A stretch of DNA of 64,000 nt from Myxococcaceae bacterium (GTDB taxonomy: Bacteria; Myxococcota; Myxococcia; Myxococcales; Myxococcaceae): assembly GCA_016793095.1 (NCBI GenBank), contig JAEUJQ010000056.1:1-64000 (forward strand), given 5' to 3'. Below, piece by piece: positions 14,255 to 23,100 of this stretch. Each line of letters starts with the position of its first letter. Position 1 is the first letter of the stretch. The position numbers and the translations under genes are program-made. Under the pieces are notes generated by a model. It saw only the letters and a program-made list of their open reading frames with translations, ran no database searches and had not been told where the DNA came from.

Positions 14255-16095
14255 GACTTCACCTCCTGCTGCTTGCGGGGCCGGCTCGTGCGTCGGCGCA
14301 CCACGAAGCCCAACCCCAGCACCAGCACCGGCGCGAGGAAGGTGGTGCCGTAGAACCACACGCTGTCCTCCTTGCGGGTGCGCGTCATCGGCACGTCGAG
14401 CTCGCTGTTGGTGCTGCCCTGCAGCTGCTCCTCACCGAGCAGCCACTTGAGGCCGTCCACCACGAGGTACTGGTTGCCCTGGAGCAGCGGCAGCACCTCG
14501 TCGGCGATGGCGTCGGAGTCGGCCAGCACCAGCGCGCGCAGCTCGTCCTCGACCTTGTTGGTGGAGGCGCGACGGCTGACGGCCGCGAGCACACCCGAGG
14601 CCTGGCGGACCTCGGCCGGCGGATCATGCTCGAAGTTGTTGTTGGTGTCGTTCCAGCTCGAGGGCTGGGTGCGCAGGGCGAGGTCGATGACGAGGTCGGC
14701 CGGGTGCGTCTGCAGCTCGTTGACGGGGCCGGCGCCCACGAGCAGCACCGGCTGTTGGGAGCGCGAGAGGTACGTCACCGACGGGTGTGACGAGAAGGTG
14801 CGCGTGCCGATGTTGCGGCGGTCCGACGGGCTGGCCTGCGCGCGCATGCGGGCGAAGCTCTTGTCGTCGGTCAGCACCTCGGCCTTGAACGAGAGGCCGA
14901 GCGGCTGGAGCAGCTCGTCGAAGGGAACCGCGGCCTCGGGATCGATGGCGATGAAGAGCTTCCCGCCGCGCTTGCCGTAGGCCTCGAGCGCCTGCGCCTC
15001 GGGGGGCGTGAAGGCGCGCGTGGGGCCGATGACGAAGACGGCCGCGGCGTCGCGGGGTACGTCCTGGCCCAGGCCCTCGGCGGCCGACAGCGTGCGCACC
15101 TCGAAGTTCTGGTCCTGCAGGGTGCGCCAGAGGATGTCGATGGTGGCGCGCTGCTCTCCGCCCACGGGATCCTGCGTGCGCTCACCGTGGCCCGACGTCA
15201 TGTAGACGGTGCGCTTCGACTTCGCGATCTGCAGCACGCGCTTCTGCACCTCGACGTCGAGGCCCCGGAGCTGGGTGCGCGACTTCTCGGCCTCGGTGCC
15301 GAGGAAGATGGTCTCTTTGCGGCCGCCCTTCTTGAGCACCACGCTGCCGTTGTTGCTGACGCCGAGGTCCTTCGACTTCACCGGCTCGAGGGCCTGGTCG
15401 AGCAGCTGCACCTTGAGCATCGAGGAGCCTTCCTTCAGCTCGTCGAAGTAGGCCTGCACGTAGGTGGACACGTCCGACGCGGGCGGGAAGAAGAGGAACA
15501 CCTCGAGCGGCTCGTCGAGGGAGTTGATGAGCCGCGCCGTCGCTTCACCGGGCCGGGCGGTGCGGAAGTACGAGAAGTCGCGCTTGAGGTCGCGCTCGGT
15601 GACGACGTACTGGAGGGCGAACGCGAAGATGAGGACGAAGCCCAGGCCCAGGCCGGCGTTGGTGGCTTCCTGAACGCGGCCGATCTCCATCACCGGCGCC
15701 TTCGCCATCGCCGCGTACGAGAGCTCGACCAGCAGCGTGGGGATCAGCGAGAGCACCAGCACGCAGGGCACCAGCACGGTGACGGCGCCGGCGAGCTTCG
15801 GCCAGTCGGTCTCCAGCGTCTGCCCGGCCACCTTCGCCCAGAGGTCCGACTGCCAGACGTAGAGGCCCACCGAGAGCAGCGCCAGGGCGTGCAGCCCCAG
15901 CAGCGACCGCTCGATCTGCCCCGAGTTGGCGACGTTGACGCGGGTGAAGCGCAGGCCGGTGGCGAGCGCCATGAGCAGCGCGCCGCCGGCGGTGAAGACG
16001 GTGCGCGCGTCTCCGTCGACGATGCGCTCGCCGATCCACACCGAGAGCAGCCCGGCGAGGAGGAGCAGGGAGAGGATCCAGCTCTTCTTCAGCAT
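14251..16095 (-). CDS. GldG-like ABC-associated membrane protein
   Basis: 614 residues. Several N-terminal membrane helices (SWILSLLLLAGLLSVWIG, LLGLHALALLSVGLYVW, VTVLVPCVLVLSLIPTLLV, GLGFVLIFAFALQYV) precede a large extracytoplasmic domain of the GldG/ABC-auxiliary type (TVYMTSGHGERTQDP, LGQDVPRDAAAVFVIGPTR, AYGKRGGKLFIAIDPEA), and one C-terminal helix (TTFLAPVLVLGLGFVV) is followed by a basic tail. In Bacteroidota GldG works with GldA and GldF in gliding and secretion; in Myxococcota the same gene set is conserved but its substrate is not established. ATG 16095 has GGAGGT 5 bases upstream. It follows the permease by 3 bases and overlaps the DUF4340-like gene. Confidence 0.85.
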   Translation of the reverse strand: MLKKSWILSLLLLAGLLSVWIGERIVDGDARTVFTAGGALLMALATGLRFTRVNVANSGQIERSLLGLHALALLSVGLYVWQSDLWAKVAGQTLETDWPKLAGAVTVLVPCVLVLSLIPTLLVELSYAAMAKAPVMEIGRVQEATNAGLGLGFVLIFAFALQYVVTERDLKRDFSYFRTARPGEATARLINSLDEPLEVFLFFPPASDVSTYVQAYFDELKEGSSMLKVQLLDQALEPVKSKDLGVSNNGSVVLKKGGRKETIFLGTEAEKSRTQLRGLDVEVQKRVLQIAKSKRTVYMTSGHGERTQDPVGGEQRATIDILWRTLQDQNFEVRTLSAAEGLGQDVPRDAAAVFVIGPTRAFTPPEAQALEAYGKRGGKLFIAIDPEAAVPFDELLQPLGLSFKAEVLTDDKSFARMRAQASPSDRRNIGTRTFSSHPSVTYLSRSQQPVLLVGAGPVNELQTHPADLVIDLALRTQPSSWNDTNNNFEHDPPAEVRQASGVLAAVSRRASTNKVEDELRALVLADSDAIADEVLPLLQGNQYLVVDGLKWLLGEEQLQGSTNSELDVPMTRTRKEDSVWFYGTTFLAPVLVLGLGFVVRRRTSRPRKQQEVKS

Positions 16096-16098
16096 GGC

Positions 16099-16821
16099 TT
16101 ACCTCCACCTCCGCGCTTCCAGCACGCGGGTAGCGGCGAAGAGCGCGACGAAGGTGACGAGGCCGAAGTACACCGAGTGCTTCAGGTGCACGAGCCCCTG
16201 GCGGAACGGCTCGAAGTGCCCGAACCACGCGAGCCCCGTGACGATGTCGGTGAAGGGACGATCGACGACCTTGGCGACGATCCAGCACATGGTGAGCGCG
16301 ACGCACATGACGCCCGAGCTGACCGCCGCGACGACCTGGCTCTTCGTGAGGGCGCTGCCGAAGAGCCCGACGGCGAGGCTCGACGCGCCGACGAGCAGCA
16401 GGCCCAGGTAGCCCGAGAGCACGTGGCCGAGGGAGATCTTGCCGTACACCGCGACGAGGATCGGCATGTACGCCGTGCCCGCGTAGAAGAGGCAGAGGAA
16501 GGCCAGCGCGGCGAAGAACTTGCCGAGCACGATCTCGCGGTCGTGGACGGGCGACGAGTAGAGGAGCTGCACGGTGCCGGTCTGGCGCTCCTCGGCGATG
16601 AGGCGCATCGAGAGGAAGACGGCGCCGGCCATGCCGATGCCCGACGTCCAGAAGAAGAAGTCGGCGAGCACCTCGGAGGACTTCTTGGCGGTGCCGGCGA
16701 CGGCGAAGGCGTTGAAGGCCAGCCCGTCGAGGAAGAGCAGCACGGCGATGATGACGTACCCGCCCATGGAGCGCAGGTAGGCGCCGAGCTCGCGGCGGGC
16801 GATGAGCAGCACGTTGTTCAT
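16099..16821 (-). CDS. ABC-2 type permease (GldF-like)
   Basis: 240 residues with about six membrane helices (YVIIAVLLFLDGLAFNAF, IGMAGAVFLSMRLI, FFAALAFLCLFYAGTAYM, YLGLLLVGASSLAVGLF, VAAVSSGVMCVALTMCWIV, SVYFGLVTFVALFAATRV) and the cytoplasmic signature LIAEERQTGTVQLLYSSPV seen in ABC-2 permeases that pair with a Gld-like ATPase. ATG 16821 overlaps the ATPase stop by one base (TGATG) and has AAAGGA 6 bases upstream; GTG 16824 is an alternative. It should form the membrane channel with the ATPase at 16821 and act with the GldG-like protein downstream. Confidence 0.88.
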   Translation of the reverse strand: MNNVLLIARRELGAYLRSMGGYVIIAVLLFLDGLAFNAFAVAGTAKKSSEVLADFFFWTSGIGMAGAVFLSMRLIAEERQTGTVQLLYSSPVHDREIVLGKFFAALAFLCLFYAGTAYMPILVAVYGKISLGHVLSGYLGLLLVGASSLAVGLFGSALTKSQVVAAVSSGVMCVALTMCWIVAKVVDRPFTDIVTGLAWFGHFEPFRQGLVHLKHSVYFGLVTFVALFAATRVLEARRWR

Positions 16822-17753
16822 CACGCGTCCTTTCCGTGGGTGAGCTTCAGGAAGATGTTCTCGAGCCGGTGGGCAGCGCGATCGACGCGCAGCACGCCGA
16901 TGTCAGCCTGGACGAGCGCCTTGACGAGCTGGGGTCGCAGGTCGCTCTTCGCGTCGATGCGCAGCGAGACGTTCTGGCCGTCGAGCTTGATGAGGGTGAT
17001 GTCGATGACGCCGTCGAGCTTCTTGAGCAGCTCGATGACGGGCGCGGCGGTGCCGATGCAGTCGATCTCGATGGGGCCGCCCGAGCCCAGCTTGTCCGAC
17101 AGCTCGGCCTCGGTGCCCTGGGCGATCAGCTCGCCGCCCTGGACGACGAGGTAGCGGTCGCAGATCTGGCTGATCTCTCCGAGGATGTGGCTGGAGACGA
17201 GCACGGTGTGCTCGCCCTTGAGGCCCTTGATGACCTCGCGCATCTCGACGATCTGCACGGGGTCGAGGCCGCCGGTGGGCTCGTCGAGGATGAGCAGCTT
17301 GGGCTTGTGCACGAGCGCCTGGGCGAGGCCGACGCGCTGCCGGTAGCCGTGCGAGAGCGTGCTGATGGCGTCGTCGTGTTTGTCGGTGATGGCGGTCTTC
17401 TTCTCCGCGTCAGCGACGAAGGAGGCGACGTTGGCGACCGCGACGCCGCGCAGCTTCGCGACGAAGGCGAGGTACTCGCCGACGGTCATCTCGTCGTAGA
17501 CCGGCGGCGTGTCGGGCAGGTAGCCGATGCGTTTGCGGATCTCGTGCGGGTCGCGGGTGACGTCGAAGCCATCGACGATGACGCGCCCAGAGGTGGGCAG
17601 CAGCACGCAGCCCAGCACCTTGAGGGTGGTCGTCTTGCCCGCGCCGTTGAGGCCGAGGAAGCCCACCACCTCGCCGGAGTTGATGGTGAAGGACACGCCT
17701 TTGATGGCGGCGTGTTCACCGTAGTACTTGCTCAAGCCGTCGACCTGGATCAT
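16821..17753 (-). CDS. ABC transporter ATP-binding protein (GldA-like)
   Basis: 310 residues. Walker A GLNGAGKTTT near residue 35, Q-loop region RIGYLPDTPPVYDEMTVGEY, signature LSHGYRQRVGLAQAL, Walker B LLILDEPTGGLDP, and switch His in VLVSSHIL. The C-terminal 80 residues form the accessory beta domain found in ABC-2 exporters. First gene of a four-gene minus-strand operon (ATPase, permease, GldG-like, DUF4340-like), each overlapping or nearly so. No strong ribosome site precedes ATG 17753. The substrate is unknown. Confidence 0.93.
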   Translation of the reverse strand: MIQVDGLSKYYGEHAAIKGVSFTINSGEVVGFLGLNGAGKTTTLKVLGCVLLPTSGRVIVDGFDVTRDPHEIRKRIGYLPDTPPVYDEMTVGEYLAFVAKLRGVAVANVASFVADAEKKTAITDKHDDAISTLSHGYRQRVGLAQALVHKPKLLILDEPTGGLDPVQIVEMREVIKGLKGEHTVLVSSHILGEISQICDRYLVVQGGELIAQGTEAELSDKLGSGGPIEIDCIGTAAPVIELLKKLDGVIDITLIKLDGQNVSLRIDAKSDLRPQLVKALVQADIGVLRVDRAAHRLENIFLKLTHGKDA

Positions 17754-17807
17754 CGGCGGGGGTGGTTAATACGCGATGATCAGGAGTCAAGCCGCGTCGG
17801 CGGGGAA

Positions 17808-18038
17808 TCAGCGGGCGCTCCAGAGGGTGCTCTCGGACAGCTCAGCCAGCTCGTCCTGCTTGCGGCCGCGTCGGGAGCGGTTCGCCTCGCCGCCGAGCCA
17901 GCCCGCGAGCCTCTCGAACTGGTGCTTGCTGCCGGTGAGCTCCCGGGAGCCGTCGTCCAGCTTCGTGGCGGACGCGTACACAGGCCCGGTGCAGGGGAAG
18001 TCGAGCTTCTCGAGGAGCGCGAGCTGGCGCGCCGACAC
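17808..18038 (-). CDS. Small hypothetical protein, possibly remnant of a longer gene
   Basis: 76 residues from GTG 18038, with a balanced composition (QLALLEKLDFPCTGPVYASA, KHQFERLAGWLGGEANR) that looks like real protein in this GC-rich DNA. No Shine-Dalgarno is visible and the frame is closed by a TGA about 45 bases upstream. In the next frame upstream a protein-like stretch (SELDLEQVLPRTSLRPGTTR ... HGEARLYP) reads up to 18053 and would join this frame after a single shift. It may therefore be the surviving end of a longer decayed gene. The family is not recognised. Confidence 0.4.
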   Translation of the reverse strand: MSARQLALLEKLDFPCTGPVYASATKLDDGSRELTGSKHQFERLAGWLGGEANRSRRGRKQDELAELSESTLWSAR

Positions 18039-18201
18039 GAAGGGTATAGACGGGCCTCGCCGTGCAGCGGAGCGCGGTGGCTGTCAGCCCTTGTCGTGCC
18101 CGGCCGCAACGAGGTGCGCGGCAGCACCTGCTCGAGGTCGAGCTCCGATGCCTGCGCGCCCGGGGACTCCAGCGGCTCGTCACCGTGTCGCAGTCCACGT
18201 C

Positions 18202-19062
18202 TCAGCGGTTCCCGGGAGCATCGGCTCTGAGCGCAACGAGGCGGACGGCGGCGAGGCGGGTGAGCGGGGCCGAGAGCGGTGTGGGAATGCGGAGCGTCGC
18301 CGTGGTGGTGACGAGGCGGAGCGACGGGGCGAGGGCACCCTCCACGGTCCACGCATCGGGGGCGACGGAGACCGCGAGCAGCTCGGCGCGCGGAACCTGG
18401 CCGGAGCAGGGCGGCGCCCACCCGGGCTCCTCGTTCCAGGCGACGGCGTCGCGAGAGAGGCGAAGCCTCCACCGGGAGCGCCGCGGCCACAGCATCGGCA
18501 GCAGCAGGGTGCGCCAGAGCGCGCGGCCTTCGCGAAAGAGGACGGCGGCGAGCAGCACGGGGAGCAGCGCCGCGGTGAAGAGGGCGACGACGCCGCGCAT
18601 CCACCGGGGCGGGCGGGGGCAGAGGTCGAAGGTGAAGACGTCGGCGTCGGGACTGGACGCATGCGCGGCGCCCTCGTCGAGCGGAGGCGGGTCGAGGGTG
18701 GTGGAGCCGAGGCGCTCGAGGTGGCGGGGCCCGGCGAAGACGTCGATGGTGAGCTCGCGGGCGTGCGCGCGAACGACGCAGGCGTGCAGCAGGTCGTCGT
18801 CGGAGGCTGAGGGGAGCGGGTGGAGCTCGAGGTCGGCGAGGGTGGACCCGGCGGCGTCGTGCGCGGTGAGGGTGACTCCGTGTGGACGGGAGTCGCCGGG
18901 CGCCGTGGAGCTGTCACCGCCGCCGGGCAACAGCTCGGAGGCGAGGTCGCCGAGGTGGGACCCGAGCGTCGCGCGCCGGAAGCGGGTGAGCCGGAGCCCG
19001 CGCGACCCTTCCGGGAGGCGGGCGAGGAAGTCCTCGAGCTGGGCCCGCTGCGCCTCTCGCAC
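18202..19062 (-). CDS. Hypothetical protein with one or two membrane helices
   Basis: 286 residues from GTG 19062. The N-terminal 150 residues are soluble and slightly acidic (QLEDFLARLPEGSRGLRLTR). A hydrophobic stretch at about 155-178 (MRGVVALFTAALLPVLLAAV) is followed by a short basic helix and a C-terminal beta-like region (RWRLRLSRDAVAWNEEPGW ... TLRIPTPLSAPLTRLAAVRL). The central hydrophobic segment suggests a membrane protein with domains on both sides. It lies 24 bases after the EamA gene on the same strand and is probably co-transcribed with it. I do not recognise the family. Confidence 0.65.
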   Translation of the reverse strand: MREAQRAQLEDFLARLPEGSRGLRLTRFRRATLGSHLGDLASELLPGGGDSSTAPGDSRPHGVTLTAHDAAGSTLADLELHPLPSASDDDLLHACVVRAHARELTIDVFAGPRHLERLGSTTLDPPPLDEGAAHASSPDADVFTFDLCPRPPRWMRGVVALFTAALLPVLLAAVLFREGRALWRTLLLPMLWPRRSRWRLRLSRDAVAWNEEPGWAPPCSGQVPRAELLAVSVAPDAWTVEGALAPSLRLVTTTATLRIPTPLSAPLTRLAAVRLVALRADAPGNR

Positions 19063-19086
19063 GCGCGCGAGCGTAGCCGGGTGCCG

Positions 19087-19974
19087 TCAGCCGGTGGACT
19101 CGTTCGTGGCTGGCGCGGGCCTGACGGCGGGGGCGCGCCAGAGGGAGCCGAGCTCGGAGACGAGGACGCCAGCGATGATGAGCGCGCCGCCGGAGAGCTC
19201 GGCGAGGCCGGGAGACTCGCGGCCAAGCGCGACCGACGCGGCGAGGGCGACGACGGGCTCGAGCGAGAAGATGACCGCGGCGCGGGCGGCGGTGGTGCGG
19301 GTCTGCGCCCAGGTCTGGATGGAGATGGCGAGCGCCGAGGCGATGAGGCCGGTGGCGGCGACGGCGGCCCAGTACGTGGGGGTGGGGTGGAAGCGGGGAG
19401 CGCCGAGGGGAATGCAGAGCGCCGAGAGGACGGCGACGGTCGTGAGCTGCACCGCGACCAGCGCGACCGAGGCGCCGTCCCGAGCGAGCTTCCCGGTGAG
19501 GGCGATGTGCAGGGCGTAGGAGGCGGCACAGGCGAGGGTGAGCAGGTCTCCGCGTGAGAGGCCTTCGTCGGGGCCGAAGCCGGTGAGGCGGGCGAGGCCA
19601 GCGATGGCGATGGCGGCTCCTGCGAGGGGGGCCCAGCTCATGGCCGTGCGGGACAGGCCCCAGGAGAGGAAGGGCACGCCGATGACCGCGAGGCCGGTGA
19701 TGAAGGCCGAGCGCGAGGGCGTGGTGTCGTCGAGGCCGAACGTCTGGAAGGCGTAGCCGGCGAAGAGCACGAGGCCGAGGCCGAGGCCGTTGGTGAGGGT
19801 GGTGCGGTCGAGCACCCGCCCGCGCGCCCAGGCGAGGCAGGCGACCGCGCCGAGCGCGAAGCGGAGGGTGAGGAAGGTGAACGGGTCAGACGCCGCGAGG
19901 GCGTCTTTCACCACGACGAACGTGAGGCCCCAGATGAGTGTGCACAGCGAGAGGACGAGCGTCGCTGAAGCCAC
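19087..19974 (-). CDS. EamA-family (DMT) metabolite exporter
   Basis: 295 residues with ten predicted membrane helices arranged as two EamA repeats: first half from LVLSLCTLIWGLTFVVVK, second from LLTLACAASYALHIALTG. Hallmarks include the LIWGLTFVVVK start, LRFALGAVACLAW in TM2, and SLEPVVALAASVALGRE near the end. DMT transporters export amino acids or small metabolites; the substrate cannot be read from sequence. GTG 19974 lies 12 bases after the stop of the six-cysteine peptide gene, so it may be the exporter of that operon, though EamA proteins are not known peptide exporters. Confidence 0.88.
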   Translation of the reverse strand: MASATLVLSLCTLIWGLTFVVVKDALAASDPFTFLTLRFALGAVACLAWARGRVLDRTTLTNGLGLGLVLFAGYAFQTFGLDDTTPSRSAFITGLAVIGVPFLSWGLSRTAMSWAPLAGAAIAIAGLARLTGFGPDEGLSRGDLLTLACAASYALHIALTGKLARDGASVALVAVQLTTVAVLSALCIPLGAPRFHPTPTYWAAVAATGLIASALAISIQTWAQTRTTAARAAVIFSLEPVVALAASVALGRESPGLAELSGGALIIAGVLVSELGSLWRAPAVRPAPATNESTG

Positions 19975-19986
19975 CAGCCAGCCGCG

Positions 19987-20163
19987 TCAGCAGATGTCGA
20001 AACAGGTCGCCTCATCCCCCACCGGCACGCAGGTGGGGTCGCGACAGGTCCCGTTGATGAGGGCGCAGTTCACCTGGTCCGTACACGCCAGGAGCACTGG
20101 AGGTGCCGACACGGACGGGTCGGTCGTCTTCATCGTCGGCGACCTGTAGGGACGCTTGGCCAT
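19987..20163 (-). CDS. 58-residue peptide with six cysteines, possible RiPP precursor
   Basis: A short gene below the usual ORF cutoff. ATG 20163 has GGAG 8 bases upstream inside the end of the giant gene and begins 4 bases after that gene's stop, so translation is probably coupled. The first 26 residues are basic and Pro/Ser/Thr-rich (MAKRPYRSPTMKTTD ... APPVLLA). The last 32 contain Cys27, 33, 40, 45, 54 and 58, spaced C-x5-C-x6-C-x4-C-x8-C-x3-C, with Cys as the final residue. This leader/core look, together with a PqqD-type protein in the same run of genes, suggests a modified or disulfide-rich peptide. No maturation enzyme is visible nearby. It could also be a small secreted or metal-binding protein. 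Confidence 0.7.
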   Translation of the reverse strand: MAKRPYRSPTMKTTDPSVSAPPVLLACTDQVNCALINGTCRDPTCVPVGDEATCFDIC

Positions 20164-20167
20164 GGGG

Positions 20168-23100
20168 CTATCTCCAAACATAGATGGTGTTGTTCCGCTC
20201 GTCAGCCAGGACGACGTCCGGCACGCCGTCGCCCGTGACGTCGGCAGCGGCGCATGACCGGCCGATCGAGTTGTTGGTGCTTCCCGATAGCGTGTTGCCG
20301 TCGATCCGGCTCTGCCAGAAGCGCGGCACCGAGGTCGAGATCGGGCTGTCGAACGGCGTGCCCGACTGCTGCCAGACGATCCACGCGGAGCTGTTCGTCG
20401 TCGCGTTGGTCCCAACGACCAGATCGGGCCGGGTGTCTCCGGTGTTCAGGTTTGCGACCCCGACCGCCGAGCCGAACGTGAGCGGACCGTCGATGGTGAA
20501 GCTCGCCGTCGCCGGCGCCCCCGTCGACGACAGATCGGCGTGCAGGTAGACGGCGCCACCGCCGGCCCGCGCGGGCCAGGTGACGACGAGATCCTGCGCG
20601 CTCCCGTTGAGGATGTTGATGCCTCCCACGACGAACGCGCTGAAGCCCGTCTGCACGTTGCCGTCCGTTCCGACACCCGGGGTCAGCGTCTGCAGTGCGC
20701 TCGTGTTCGGCGTGGCCGGCACGATGAGGTTCGAGGTGAAGAGCTGCATCCGATTGATGGTCGACGGGCCCAGCCCGATCGTGAAGTCGCTGCGACCGTC
20801 GCCGTCGAGATCGCCGACGCTCGCGATGCCGAACCGGTTGCGCCCGAAGTACCCGGTCGTCGTTGGCACCCCCGAGACGCCGCCTTCGACGACCCACGTC
20901 GCCGTCACGTTCGAGACCGGAATGTACGGCGCCATCGTCACCGGGTCCGTCGCGGTCCGGGCGGCCTGCCAGTCGGCGCGTGAACGGCCAGCGTAGATGA
21001 GGAGCCGGCCGTTGTTGCCGTTCGCGAAGGGCGCTGCGAGCGCGACCTCACCGAACCCGTCGCCGTTGAGGTCGGGGAGGATCTTGGTCGCGTTGCCGAT
21101 GCGGTACGAGTTGTCGAACCCACGGAACTCGATGAACGTGTTCACGTCGATCGTCGACGACGCAGACCCGAAGTAGAGGAACGCGCGACCCACCGGAACG
21201 GCGCTGTTCGGGAAGTTGGTCTGGCCGATGAGCAGGTCGGCCACCGGCGTCCCGGCGTCGGTGTCCACGTTGCCCTTCGCGGAGAAGTCCGAGCCGAAGC
21301 CAAAGCCACCGGCGTCGGGGTTGTTGATCACCGTGCACGCGGGGCTCACGCAGGTCGGCTGCGTCGTGAGACCGGGGCCACCGTAGTAGACGTACACAGC
21401 GCCGGTGATCAGGCTCGTGCTGGCTCCGACGACGAGGTCGGTGACCGCGTCGTTGTTGAGGCTCGACTCCGCCACCACCGCGTTGCCGAAGCTCGAGGCA
21501 GCCGGCCCATCGACCTTCAGCCGCGTCCAGGGGTTGTCCTTCACCACCGGGCCGGGGAACGAGGAGTAGTTGAAGACCTCGTCGCGCGCGCGCACGCCCA
21601 CGTAGTAGGTGTTCAGCGGCGGCAGCGTCAGCACCTCGGACATCTGAGTGCCGCTCGGTGCCCGCTCGGTCGCGTCGGCCGCCGATGCGCCGAAGTAGTC
21701 GTCGCTGGTCGCCATCGCGTTGTTGTTCGCGACGGAGCTCGTCGACCACTTGATGACGTAGCGCGCGACCGCGCCTGAGCTCGGCACACCCTGATCGTCG
21801 ACCGCGTCGTTTGCCCAGGCGACCGACGCCGTGGCGAAGCGCGCGTCGTGCACGCCGCCGTCGAGTGCTGACGGTGCCGACGGAGGAATGACGTCGACGG
21901 CCACCGGGCCCCGGTACACGTCCAGCGCGTTGCCGCCTTCGTCAGTCACCACCACCGCGAACTCACCGAGCGCGTTCTGCGCGAGGTTGACCGAAGACAG
22001 CGTGAAGGACTGCGGCGACATCGTGACGTTCTGAGCCGTGCCGGGGATCGGCGCGCCGCCGATGGTGAACGAGAGCGCGCCGTTGACCGCGCCAGTCACG
22101 CCGTTCACCGCGAAGTTGGCCTGGCCGCCGTTGGCGCCGTTGCCGTCGAGATCGGGGTAGTAGCCCGGCGTCGAGGTGCGGACGCGGAGGTTGTTCTGCG
22201 CCGCGACGAAGAAGACCGAGGCCGGAGGCGCAGAGGTGTCGGTGTTGATGCGGAGGCCCGCGTTCATCCCTCCGATGGTCGGCGCGACGAGATCGACGCT
22301 GAACGACGTCGGCATGGGGTTGTTCTGGATCGTCAACGACCACACCTCGCCGTCAGTCAGAGGCACGTTCGCAAACGAGACATCGCCGTTGGAGAGCGTG
22401 CCGGCGGGCGCGATGACGGGACCGCCAGGTGGCGCCGTTCGGGCCAGCGTGACGAGTTCGCCCAGGCGGCAGTTCGAGCTGTTCGCGTTGATGGTTGCCG
22501 TGCCCGAATTCATCCCCAAGCCCGGCACGTGGCTGCGGTTCAGCCAGGTCGTTGCCCCGCGCACGAAGGGGGGCTGACCGTTTGTCGCCGTCAGCGCGAT
22601 CTGGCAGCTGGTCGAAGAGACGTTCACGTTCGTGGCAGTCCGGCTGGTCGGGTTGCCTGCAGCGTCGGTGAGCGTGGCGGTGATCGTCTGCCCCATCCCG
22701 ATCGGGTAGGTCAGGACGGCGGTGTATCCACCCGCTTGCGTGAGGCTCCCCACGTCGCTGACCTGGGCACTCGAGCGGATGACGATGCTGTTGCCGTCGC
22801 CTCCCGTGACCATCGTGGCCGTGGTTGTCAGCTGCGTGGTGTTCGACATCGCGCCGCTGGCGGGTGCCGCGAGCGTGAAGGTCGGGGCGTCGAGATCTAT
22901 GCTCACGGTCCGGTTGACAGGTGTCGCCGAGTTGCCCGACGCGTCTCTGCAGGTCGCGGTCAGGCTCACCGCGCGGGTTCCCGAAACCGCGAAGCTCGCC
23001 TGCGCGACCGAGGAGGCGTTCGGTGTGACCTGCTGAGCTGCGGTCGACCCTTCAGCGATCCCTACCACCGCCACGTCCGCGCTGGTCTGCACCTGAGCCA

